Positions 1 to 6,023 of a DNA stretch of 8,427 nucleotides are shown here, piece after piece; the stretch's first letter is position 1; each line of letters opens with the position of its first letter. The stretch covers positions 1 to 8,427 of the forward strand of contig JAKLIS010000045.1 of NCBI GenBank assembly GCA_022709485.1, written 5' to 3'. The notes beneath the pieces are model-generated. The model searched no databases. It saw only the letters and a list, made by a program, of their open reading frames with translations, and was not told the origin of the DNA. The translations under genes were made by a program, and so were the position numbers. Origin of the DNA: Elusimicrobiota bacterium (lineage in GTDB: Bacteria > Elusimicrobiota > Elusimicrobia > F11).

Positions 1-1
1 T

Positions 2-1480
2 GAAGACGTTCTCGAAGACGGGCTTGGATTTCTTATGGGCCGTTTAAACCTCCAACACGCCAGCCTTTTCTGGTGGGATGAGGAAACGCAATGCCTTCGA
101 ATGCAGTACCAGCTTTTCAACGGAACTTTGATGGAAGGAGAGGAGACAATCCTCATCGAAAACACGAGCCCGCTTTGTCAACTGGTCCAAAATCGGGAAC
201 CTGTGGTTGTGTCTAAATCAAATCCTTGGATTGCCTTTCTTCCCTTGGGATCAAAAAATGAATTTTTCGGGGCGGTTCGTTTTCAGCGAAAGCTGCCTTT
301 GCCGCGGGGGGCTGCTCTGGCTGGACTTCCCCCTCTTGAAGGTCCGCGGCCAGATCATGATCGCGTATATCCCCTTTTAGAAGATATTTCCGTGATCCTC
401 TCATCTAAGGTGGAAGCTATTTTTCATGACAGAAAACATTTGAAAAAAGAAAGGTATTTTCGCGCGGGAACCGAAATTTCAACGGCTGTTGTTGAAGTTC
501 CCCGGCTTCATGAAATGCTTCAGTCCGTCTCTCGAAGCATTGTTCAGAATTTGGGCGTCGATCGCGTGAGAATTTATCTTTTGGAGCCCAGCAAAATGAC
601 GTTGAACGGTTTTTCAGGAATTCAAATTCCAGGCCGCGTGCTGAGTCTAGAAGAAGAAAAATTTAGCCTGCGGGAAGGAGCCAATCCTCTTGTGGACGCC
701 GTGATGAGCGTTTCGCGTGAGCTTATTCTGGGACCTTCCGGCGGCCGTATTGTCTACATTCCCCTGGTTGTGGGCCGCCAAATTGTCGGATTAATGGTGG
801 TGGATAATTTATTGAGTCAACAAGATATTGATGAGGAACAATTGGGGGCTTTGAAAACACTGGCCGGGCAAATCGGAATGGCCATTGTGAACGCCAAACT
901 TTTTGAGGATATTGAACAGCAGGCCATCACAGATGGGCTTACAAAGCTTTATGTTTACAGGTATTTTCAACAACGTTTAAAGGAAGAGATCGACAGGGCG
1001 GACCGCTATGCCTATAGTGTGGCTCTGGTCATGATGGATGTGGATAATTTCAAAAAATTTAATGACAATTATGGGCATCCATTGGGAGACAAAGTGTTGG
1101 AATTTTTGGCTCAGTCCATACGCGGTAATATCCGCCGAATCGATTTGGCAGCTCGTTATGGGGGAGACGAATTTGTGCTACTTCTCCCGGAAATTTCTGA
1201 GCGGGAAGCGTGGCTCATGGGCACCCGGCTTTTGAACGCGCTCAAAGAATGCACTCTTCGCACTTCCGACGGACAACTCATTCCTATCGCTGTCACAATG
1301 GGAGTGGCCCTTTATCCTACCGACGCTCGAAACGGTCGCGACCTTATAGAGTGCGCTGATAAGGCTTTATACTGGGCAAAACGGCATAGCCGAGGGGACA
1401 TTTGTTTTTATCGCCAGGCTCCTATTCCTGATAAAAAAGAACAAAATAAACAGCCTCCCAACGCCGAAAAAATGGCATAA
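2..1480 (+). CDS. GAF-GAF-GGDEF diguanylate cyclase, 5'-truncated
   Basis: Predicted to make the second messenger c-di-GMP from two GTP in the cytoplasm. The frame is open to the left edge, and the first ATG (35) has no ribosome site and lies inside a GAF-like helix, so the true start is outside the window. Numbering from that Met: a degenerate or truncated GAF-like domain (about 1-95), a linker helix (about 115-145), a clearer GAF domain (about 145-290), then GGDEF (about 295-465). Visible active-site features are DGLTKL at 300, the metal/substrate segment D335-V-D-N-F-K-K-F-N-D-N-Y-G-H348 and an intact GGDEF at 376-380. R367-x-x-D370 lies five residues before GGDEF and matches the inhibitory I-site, so product feedback is expected. 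No transmembrane segment is seen in this part. It ends 262 bases before the surface-protein genes on the same strand. The cyclase call is firm; the sensed ligand is unknown. Confidence 0.93.
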   Translation, partial: EDVLEDGLGFLMGRLNLQHASLFWWDEETQCLRMQYQLFNGTLMEGEETILIENTSPLCQLVQNREPVVVSKSNPWIAFLPLGSKNEFFGAVRFQRKLPLPRGAALAGLPPLEGPRPDHDRVYPLLEDISVILSSKVEAIFHDRKHLKKERYFRAGTEISTAVVEVPRLHEMLQSVSRSIVQNLGVDRVRIYLLEPSKMTLNGFSGIQIPGRVLSLEEEKFSLREGANPLVDAVMSVSRELILGPSGGRIVYIPLVVGRQIVGLMVVDNLLSQQDIDEEQLGALKTLAGQIGMAIVNAKLFEDIEQQAITDGLTKLYVYRYFQQRLKEEIDRADRYAYSVALVMMDVDNFKKFNDNYGHPLGDKVLEFLAQSIRGNIRRIDLAARYGGDEFVLLLPEISEREAWLMGTRLLNALKECTLRTSDGQLIPIAVTMGVALYPTDARNGRDLIECADKALYWAKRHSRGDICFYRQAPIPDKKEQNKQPPNAEKMA

Positions 1481-1550
1481 TTTTCCTGTCTTCGCGTTAA
1501 GTCCACACCGTTTCAAGCTGAAAAGTAAGGCTGAATTTACCCTAACCCTC

Positions 1551-1579
1551 ATGGCCCAGGTTCTCTCGCCGAAGGCCAT
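1551..1579 (+). terminator. weak hairpin after the GGDEF gene, possible terminator
   Basis: ATGGCC at 1551-1556 pairs with GGCCAT at 1574-1579. An inner TTC/GAA pairing sits at 1561-1563 and 1571-1573, with a four-base bulge on the left arm. The T-rich stretch TTTTCATT follows. It lies 71 bases after the stop. The stem is short and the T tract interrupted, so this is a weak terminator candidate only. Confidence 0.28.
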
Positions 1580-1651
1580 TTTCATTAAATAACGAATATA
1601 TGTACTTTTCGCGACTTTTGGCTGTTCATTGTGTCTAATTTTTACAAATAA

Positions 1652-1699
1652 TTAACAGCTTCTTAATGCCTTCTTAATCCGTATTAAGTTACTATTTAA
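1652..1699 (+). promoter_or_regulatory. helically phased TTAA array upstream of the PorV-like gene
   Basis: TTAA occurs at 1652, 1663, 1674, 1684 and 1696, giving steps of 11, 11, 10 and 12 bases. Two of the units sit in a direct repeat of CTTCTTAAT (1659-1667 and 1670-1678) spaced exactly 11 bases. An 11-base direct repeat is the usual layout for OmpR/PhoB-family response regulators. The array ends 43 bases before the start codon at 1743, so it is placed to overlap or flank that gene's promoter. No convincing -35/-10 pair could be picked out. The regulatory role is inference. Confidence 0.4.
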
Positions 1700-1742
1700 G
1701 TGAAAAACTTTAGTCTAATGCCGTTGCCTCTGGGAGAATAAA

Positions 1743-2744
1743 ATGGGTCATATGAGGAGAGGAAATGGTGGTTGGCAACCCTTTCTAAACCTGGTCAAAA
1801 ACCTGGGTTTGGGCGCCTTCATTATTTTCACTCTTTGCATAACTGCCAAGGCCGCTTTCCAAGAAAACCTTTGGGGCGCTCGGCCCGCTAGCTTGGCCGG
1901 GGCTTTTACCGCCCTCGCTGATGACGCCAACGCTCCCGCTTACAATCCTTCCGGAATCGCTCTCCTATCCCAATCTGAACTTACTCTCATGTACGCAGAA
2001 CTTTACACAGGTCTTGATCTCTACGCGGGTCAAGACACCTCAAAACTGGGATTGGGCTATTTTAGCTTTGCCCCCAAAATCCGCGATAATCGGTTTGGCC
2101 ATTTTGGCATGAGTTGGTCCAACCTTAAAGCCACCGCCCTCTATAACGAAGATACTTTTTTCCTCACCTATGCGAACGCCACCTCTTTTTACAGAGGACC
2201 AGAAGATGAAATGGTCCTCGCTTATGGCGCTAATCTGAAATATCTTAAACGAACATTCGACCTTGATTCCGATACCAGTTCAGATCCTGTTTTTAGAAAT
2301 GGAAATGGATCGGACGCTTTTACCGCTGACCTGGGTCTCATCTTGAGGCCCAATTTTTCTTTGGCTCCCGGCTTGAAAATCGGGTTGGCCGCTCAAAATA
2401 TAACCGAGCCTGATATCGGCTTGGCTCAATCAGATCGCGTGCCGGCCTCCTACACCTTGGGGCTCGCTTATCAGGACCGGGATTTTCGGCTCATTAATCC
2501 CACTCTTGACATCACCCGGCGGCGCGGACGCACGCTTGTCACCGCCGGATGGGAAGGATGGTTTCTCCGCGACGCGTTCGCGTTTCGTGTGGGAGGAAAC
2601 GAGGATGATCTGGGTGCGGGTCTCGGTTACCAGTTTCATCTGTTTAGCGGTGTGATTTTGCGATTGGATTATTCGCTCATTTGGCCCCTCGCCGTTGAAG
2701 ATTCAGGCGGGAGCCATCGGATTTCTTTGACAACGTCCTTTTAA
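1743..2744 (+). CDS. PorV/PorQ-family outer-membrane beta-barrel protein
   Basis: Predicted outer-membrane protein of 333 residues. The start at 1743 is preceded by GGGAG at 1732-1736. A second in-frame ATG at 1752 is possible. The N-terminal region is basic, then hydrophobic (about 21-37), with likely cleavage at A-K-A37 before A38. Residues 45-71 carry the PorV/PorQ hallmark: G45-A-R, then S-L-A-G-A-F-T-A-L-A-D-D61, then Y67-N-P-S-G71. The rest is alternating beta-strand sequence, and the chain ends in an aromatic residue (T-S-F), as barrel proteins do. In Bacteroidota, PorV works with the type IX secretion system as a carrier or attachment partner for cargo, while PorQ and many paralogues in other phyla are less defined. 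It lies upstream of the exported-protein operon, separated by a 230-base leader, so it may be transcribed separately. Family call is good; direct involvement with the downstream proteins is inferred from position. Confidence 0.82.
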   Translation: MGHMRRGNGGWQPFLNLVKNLGLGAFIIFTLCITAKAAFQENLWGARPASLAGAFTALADDANAPAYNPSGIALLSQSELTLMYAELYTGLDLYAGQDTSKLGLGYFSFAPKIRDNRFGHFGMSWSNLKATALYNEDTFFLTYANATSFYRGPEDEMVLAYGANLKYLKRTFDLDSDTSSDPVFRNGNGSDAFTADLGLILRPNFSLAPGLKIGLAAQNITEPDIGLAQSDRVPASYTLGLAYQDRDFRLINPTLDITRRRGRTLVTAGWEGWFLRDAFAFRVGGNEDDLGAGLGYQFHLFSGVILRLDYSLIWPLAVEDSGGSHRISLTTSF

Positions 2745-2767
2745 GCAATAAAGGGCAAACGGATTTT

Positions 2768-2815
2768 ATTTGAGTGTACGGCCTCTCGACCCTAACTCGA
2801 TTTGGCCACTCAAAT
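2768..2815 (+). repeat. imperfect stem-loop after the PorV-like gene
   Basis: ATTTGAGTG at 2768-2776 is the exact reverse complement of CACTCAAAT at 2807-2815. GGCC segments just inside the stem (2780-2783 and 2804-2807) can pair instead of the last stem base, across a bulge. The stem begins 24 bases after the stop at 2744, but no T tract follows, so it is not a standard intrinsic terminator. A second copy of CACTCAAAT lies at 2903-2911, allowing an alternative pairing for the left arm. Confidence 0.45.
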
Positions 2816-2861
2816 GGCCTTCATGATTAATGGAAAGTCGTTGGTCATGAATGAACAAAAG

Positions 2862-2879
2862 TGAAGTTGCGCAACTTCA
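2862..2879. promoter_or_regulatory. 18-bp perfect palindrome, candidate operator
   Basis: TGAAGTTGCGCAACTTCA reads identically on both strands, with 9-base half-sites and no spacer. It sits 95 bases upstream of the start at 2975 and just before TTGAGA (2884-2889), which could be a -35 element, although no good -10 lies at the right distance. A gapless palindrome of this size suits a dimeric repressor or activator. The binding protein is unknown. Confidence 0.45.
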
Positions 2880-2937
2880 AGACTTGAGAAAGAAGGCTAA
2901 TTCACTCAAATAAAGAAACAAAATAAAAAGAGGGTAG

Positions 2938-2953
2938 CGGAACGAAGGTTCTG
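2938..2953 (+). promoter_or_regulatory. small hairpin and strong ribosome site before the 276-residue protein
   Basis: CGGAAC (2938-2943) pairs with GTTCTG (2948-2953) around the GAAG loop, with one G-U pair in RNA. It is followed by a strong ribosome-binding site AAAGGAG at 2962-2968, six bases before the ATG at 2975. The ribosome site fixes the start; the hairpin may only stabilise the leader. Confidence 0.4.
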
Positions 2954-2974
2954 AAAAACCCAAAGGAGACTAAA

Positions 2975-3805
2975 ATGAAAAAGCAACTAGTAGCGCTAGG
3001 CGCACTTCTTGCCACCATTGTTGGATTTTCAGCAATGGTTCAGGCGGCAACACCTGTCGCCGGTTCAGCAAGAGTATTCTTGGCCTCGGCGACCACTGGC
3101 GGAACGCTTAAAGCGGAGTTTGGCATCAAACTTCGACCGGTGGCCAATCCAGACGGCACTGGAGCAGACCTTACAAGAATAGCTTGGTCAGGAGCTCTTC
3201 CGAACGGCGGTTGGAAAATTGCCAATACGGTCCTCAAAACAACTTGGACAGTAACGGATGCAAACGGGGGTATTACCATCTACACCGATAACCAGAACGC
3301 AGCCGCTCTACCGCGGTTTGTGCCACCCCTCCCGGCAGATCCGCATAACGTTGCCAATGATCCCAGTGGTTTGCTTCGCGGAACAAGCGGAACGACCAGT
3401 TCACCCGGATTGTCATTGGGATGGTCCATTAAACCCAGTTCAATGGTCGTTAATGGAGCAGGCGACACAGGCATAAGGCCGGAAGACCCGAATGCGGCCA
3501 CGTCTGATTCGTACCTGTGGTTCTACATGGTTGATAAAAGCAATCCCGGTATCGACTTCGACGGAGATGGCTGGGATCCAGTTAATGATGACAATGACAC
3601 TGAGGCGTTCGCATATGGATCTTCCTATGTGACCATGATTCGGTTCAATGGTATTCACCAAGTTCAAAGTGGAGATTTTAGCTCAGGCTATGCTCCCGAC
3701 CCTGATAAGACGTCTTACGTCTACATCGAGGCCAACTTTGCGTCAGCCACGGCTCAGACAACGTACCAAACAAGTCGTGTAACAGTCGAAGCCTACTTGC
3801 AATAA
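2975..3805 (+). CDS. secreted 276-residue protein of unknown family, candidate surface subunit
   Basis: Not recognised as a named family. A classical signal peptide covers residues 1-24 (K2-K3, a hydrophobic core, then V-Q-A24), leaving a mature protein that starts A-T-P-V-A-G-S-A-R-V-F. That leader nearly matches the mature start of the protein encoded at 4706. The remainder is rich in Gly, Ser, Thr, Asn and Asp, has no cysteine, and looks all-beta. Residues 194-208 form an acidic run (D194-F-D-G-D-G-W-D201, then D205-D-N-D208) resembling a calcium loop of the thrombospondin type 3 or EF-hand-like kind. The C-terminus is a beta-strand-like segment (Y-Q-T-S-R-V-T-V-E) ending in A-Y-L-Q. It has the strongest ribosome site of the window together with the one at 3893, is the first gene of the apparent operon, and is followed by a large intercistronic hairpin. 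These points suit an abundant structural subunit, but that role is inferred. Confidence 0.85.
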   Translation: MKKQLVALGALLATIVGFSAMVQAATPVAGSARVFLASATTGGTLKAEFGIKLRPVANPDGTGADLTRIAWSGALPNGGWKIANTVLKTTWTVTDANGGITIYTDNQNAAALPRFVPPLPADPHNVANDPSGLLRGTSGTTSSPGLSLGWSIKPSSMVVNGAGDTGIRPEDPNAATSDSYLWFYMVDKSNPGIDFDGDGWDPVNDDNDTEAFAYGSSYVTMIRFNGIHQVQSGDFSSGYAPDPDKTSYVYIEANFASATAQTTYQTSRVTVEAYLQ

Positions 3806-3824
3806 CGTGACAAAAGCTTAATTG

Positions 3825-3884
3825 AAGTTTGAGGAATGCAGTCTGGTGGCGGGGAAATCCCGCCACCAGCTGCCTCCCAAACTT
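3825..3884 (+). promoter_or_regulatory. large intercistronic RNA hairpin
   Basis: The core is an 11-bp perfect stem, CTGGTGGCGGG (3843-3853) with CCCGCCACCAG (3859-3869), around a five-base loop GAAAT. After a one-base bulge the stem continues as GCAG (3838-3841) with CTGC (3870-3873), and beyond an internal loop as AAGTTTG (3825-3831) with CAAACTT (3878-3884). The sequence after it is TAATGAAAG rather than a T run, and the next ribosome site begins eight bases later, so it is not a standard terminator. It is best read as an mRNA-processing or 3'-stabilising structure that raises expression of the first gene relative to the later ones. Confidence 0.75.
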
Positions 3885-3892
3885 AATGAAAG

Positions 3893-3900
3893 AAAGGAGG
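3893..3900 (+). promoter_or_regulatory. strong ribosome-binding site that sets the start at 3907
   Basis: AAAGGAGG lies six bases before the ATG at 3907. It decides between this start and an in-frame ATG 78 bases upstream (3829), which lies inside the hairpin, lacks a ribosome site and would place a non-signal-like stretch before the signal peptide. Confidence 0.85.
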
Positions 3901-3906
3901 ACGAAT

Positions 3907-4698
3907 ATGAAAGCGAAAAGTTCGGCGCATAATTGGAGAGGAATAATCTTCTTCATTTTGTGCGGATCTCTTGCGGGTGAACTTTTCGCTATTCAGGTCG
4001 TTCCCAGCGTCCAAATATTGGATTTAAAACCCGGGGAAAAGGCGGAAGGCCAGTATCAACTTCTAAACACTGAAGGCAGGGATATGACTCTTTTTCCCCA
4101 CGCGGTGGATTGGTTTGTATTAAATGGGAACGAAAATTACTTAGCTGAAAAATGGCTCACTTTCGAAAAGGAAAAAATCCCTTTTAAAAGCGGGGAAACT
4201 GTTGTGGTCCGATTCAAGGTTTACGTGCCCAAAGGAGCCAAAGGAGAACTGGCGGGCGGGGCTTCTTTTACAATGGATGAAGGAATTGAAACCAATCTCG
4301 TCAAAAAAATGACATCCGTGGTCTATGTGGCCATTAAAGGAACTGAAAAATTTAAAGTTAATTTGGTTGCCTTCCAAGTGACCCCGAGCACCGTTTCACT
4401 ACAGGCGGGAGTGATATTGGAAAATCTTGGTAATGTCCATGTCCGCCCCTATGGATGGATAAATATTTCAGACGTGAAAGGAAAGCCTTGGGCCAATATT
4501 GAAATTCATCGCAACAATCCCTTGTTTCCCGGCCGAAAGGAGCCGTTTTACGGGTCCGTTCCTCCCTTTAATCTTCCCGTGGGAGAATACTTGGTCAAAA
4601 TCAGCATTTCCGACGCTGATAGGGGAAAAGATCTCGCCCAAGGCGAAAAAAGATTCCGAATGACAAAAGATCGAAAAGTGGAGCTCATTACAAAGTGA
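3907..4698 (+). CDS. exported two-domain Ig-like protein, DUF916/DUF3324 or chaperone-like
   Basis: A 264-residue exported protein. The signal peptide covers residues 1-28 (hydrophobic 12-27, cleavage after L-F-A28). Domain 1 (about 29-147) reads as an Ig-type beta-sandwich: a K-P-G-E turn near the start, W83-L-T-F, then K-S-G-E-T with a strand V-V-V-R-F-K-V, and V107-P-x-G-x-x-G-E114-x-x-G-G118. This order is typical of DUF916-type domains of WxL-interacting proteins and of related periplasmic chaperone-like Ig domains. Domain 2 (about 149-250) is a second beta domain with an L-E-N-L-G-N-V-H-V strand-turn and L-P-V-G-E-Y, resembling DUF3324. The C-terminal tail is short and charged, and no membrane anchor is seen. 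It lies between two secreted proteins that share a mature leader, with the next gene starting after only 7 bases, so a periplasmic holdase or scaffold role for them is plausible. The fold is fairly secure; the chaperone role is not proven. Confidence 0.75.
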   Translation: MKAKSSAHNWRGIIFFILCGSLAGELFAIQVVPSVQILDLKPGEKAEGQYQLLNTEGRDMTLFPHAVDWFVLNGNENYLAEKWLTFEKEKIPFKSGETVVVRFKVYVPKGAKGELAGGASFTMDEGIETNLVKKMTSVVYVAIKGTEKFKVNLVAFQVTPSTVSLQAGVILENLGNVHVRPYGWINISDVKGKPWANIEIHRNNPLFPGRKEPFYGSVPPFNLPVGEYLVKISISDADRGKDLAQGEKRFRMTKDRKVELITK

Positions 4699-4705
4699 GA
4701 ATACG

Positions 4706-6022
4706 ATGAATAAAAATGAGACCAACATCATTATAAGGAGCGGGGCAAGCGCTCTTGTCCTGGCTCTTTTATTGCTTGTTGGGTTTGCGTTCATTGTTAA
4801 TGCGGCCAGTCCCGTCCCAGGATCGGCTCAAGTATTTACGGCGGGCGTTACGGTGGGCGGAGACGCCCCCTTCTTGCCGATGCTCATTGCCCATATACCG
4901 CTCCGCGGAATTTCTCCCGTTTCAAAATTGGTCATTATTCAAGGGGAAGCCGGTGCCAATCCCTCTAAACACCTGGTCTTTTTCCCCGACCGGGTATTCC
5001 CTCAAGACGATCCTCCTCCGGGCGAAGGAATTTTAATTCGGCTTCAATACCGTATGATCCCATTGGATGTCACGGATCCGGAAACGGTCCCATTCTCTGA
5101 AATTTCGTTGCACTCGTTTTTGGATCCGGTGCCTTTCGCTTTCCAAATTCCTCTCGAGGATATAACACAAGGAGATTTGCAATATAGAATCATTGCCCAT
5201 CGACTTCACAGCGGGACGACCAATCAAGCAGAAACAGCCGCTGTTCCTTCCGAAGCCATGGAAGACTCTGATTCATGGGTAACAGTGGGAGTAAAAGCCG
5301 GCGCCAACAACGCATTCGATATGTCCGGGGGCCGTCTGGAAGTTTTTGATGGAAATCCAAACGATTGCGAGACTTCCGTGGACATCCCAGTTGGCTTGTT
5401 GGGAACGACTTCCGACATCGCTTTAACAGAAATTCCTGTTAATAGCGGTCTTCTGCCGCCATTGGATGGAATTACTCAGCCTTTAAAAGCGTACCGAATG
5501 GATGCGGGGCAGAGAATTTCAGGGTCACTTTTGGTTAATGTTCTTTATCCGGATTTTGTTTTCCCTCAAGGAAAAGATGGGATTTTAGACGGAACAAGTT
5601 ACCCCGTCTCTATGGCTGGGATTGCCTATTGGAATGGGAAAAAATGGCAACGTCTCGGGGGCCGAAATGATAACGCGGTTAATTGTTTGTCCGCCAGAAT
5701 CGGGCCTTTTGAGTACCTTGTTGTTATCCCGATGGCGCCTTTGACCGCCGAAGATAGAAGGACTTTGGCCCGAATCATTACGCCAAATGACGACGGCGAA
5801 AATGATGCGGCGGATTTTAGATTCGCCGATCCCACCCAAAATCTAACCATTGAAATTTTTGACGTGAACGGCCACCGGGTGCGGTCTATTCGAGGAGCCG
5901 GGGGGGATCTAAAATGGAACGGCCGAGACGATTCCGGGAAAATTGTGGAAAGCGGCGTTTACATTTATCAATATGAATTCGAAGGGACCCGTGTAAGCGG
6001 GTTAATTGCGGTGGCCAAATAA
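4706..6022 (+). CDS. secreted protein with FlgD/CHU_C-like C-terminal Ig domain
   Basis: 438 residues. The signal peptide covers about 1-33 (core 14-31, cleavage V-N-A33), leaving A-S-P-V-P-G-S-A-Q-V-F, nearly the mature start of the protein at 2975. The middle is a predicted beta-rich region of unknown family with only two cysteines (C221 and C327), a possible disulfide. It includes an A-Y-W-N-G-K-K-W motif and a G-P-F-E-Y-L-V-V strand near its end. The last 85 residues form a FlgD-type or gliding-motility (CHU_C) Ig domain: I-T359-P-N-D-D-G-E-N-D, then I-F-D-V-N-G-H-R-V-R, then W404-N-G-R-D-D-S-G, then S-G417-V-Y-I-Y-Q, ending V-A-K. In Bacteroidota, CHU_C-type domains serve as type IX sorting or attachment signals; in other phyla the related FlgD-like domain is a common C-terminal module of secreted proteins. 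No clear ribosome site precedes the ATG, which lies 7 bases after the previous stop, suggesting translational coupling. Likely a surface tip or anchor protein (inference). Confidence 0.82.
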   Translation: MNKNETNIIIRSGASALVLALLLLVGFAFIVNAASPVPGSAQVFTAGVTVGGDAPFLPMLIAHIPLRGISPVSKLVIIQGEAGANPSKHLVFFPDRVFPQDDPPPGEGILIRLQYRMIPLDVTDPETVPFSEISLHSFLDPVPFAFQIPLEDITQGDLQYRIIAHRLHSGTTNQAETAAVPSEAMEDSDSWVTVGVKAGANNAFDMSGGRLEVFDGNPNDCETSVDIPVGLLGTTSDIALTEIPVNSGLLPPLDGITQPLKAYRMDAGQRISGSLLVNVLYPDFVFPQGKDGILDGTSYPVSMAGIAYWNGKKWQRLGGRNDNAVNCLSARIGPFEYLVVIPMAPLTAEDRRTLARIITPNDDGENDAADFRFADPTQNLTIEIFDVNGHRVRSIRGAGGDLKWNGRDDSGKIVESGVYIYQYEFEGTRVSGLIAVAK

Positions 6023-6023
6023 T

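Noticed and set aside
35..37. ATG at 35 as the start of the diguanylate cyclase
   Set aside because: No ribosome site precedes it, the frame is open upstream to the edge, and the residues before it continue a GAF-like helix. The gene is treated as truncated by the window.
2824..2865. Possible 13-codon leader peptide before the operon
   Set aside because: No ribosome site and no regulatory codon pattern. It ends inside the palindrome by chance.
2884..2914. Sigma-70 promoter with TTGAGA as the -35 element
   Set aside because: No acceptable -10 hexamer lies 16-18 bases downstream. The nearest AT-rich candidates match the consensus poorly.
2975..3805. 276-residue protein as a WxL-domain protein partnering a DUF916-type protein
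   Set aside because: The paired W-x-L motifs near the C-terminus that define WxL proteins are not present. Only the neighbouring two-Ig protein resembles that system.
3825..3884. Hairpin as an intrinsic transcription terminator
   Set aside because: No T tract follows the stem, and the downstream gene, with only a strong ribosome site before it, appears to need read-through.
3829..3906. 26-codon upstream extension of the two-Ig-domain protein
   Set aside because: It overlaps the large hairpin, has no ribosome site and would bury the signal peptide behind an unlikely extension. The ATG at 3907 has AAAGGAGG at ideal distance.
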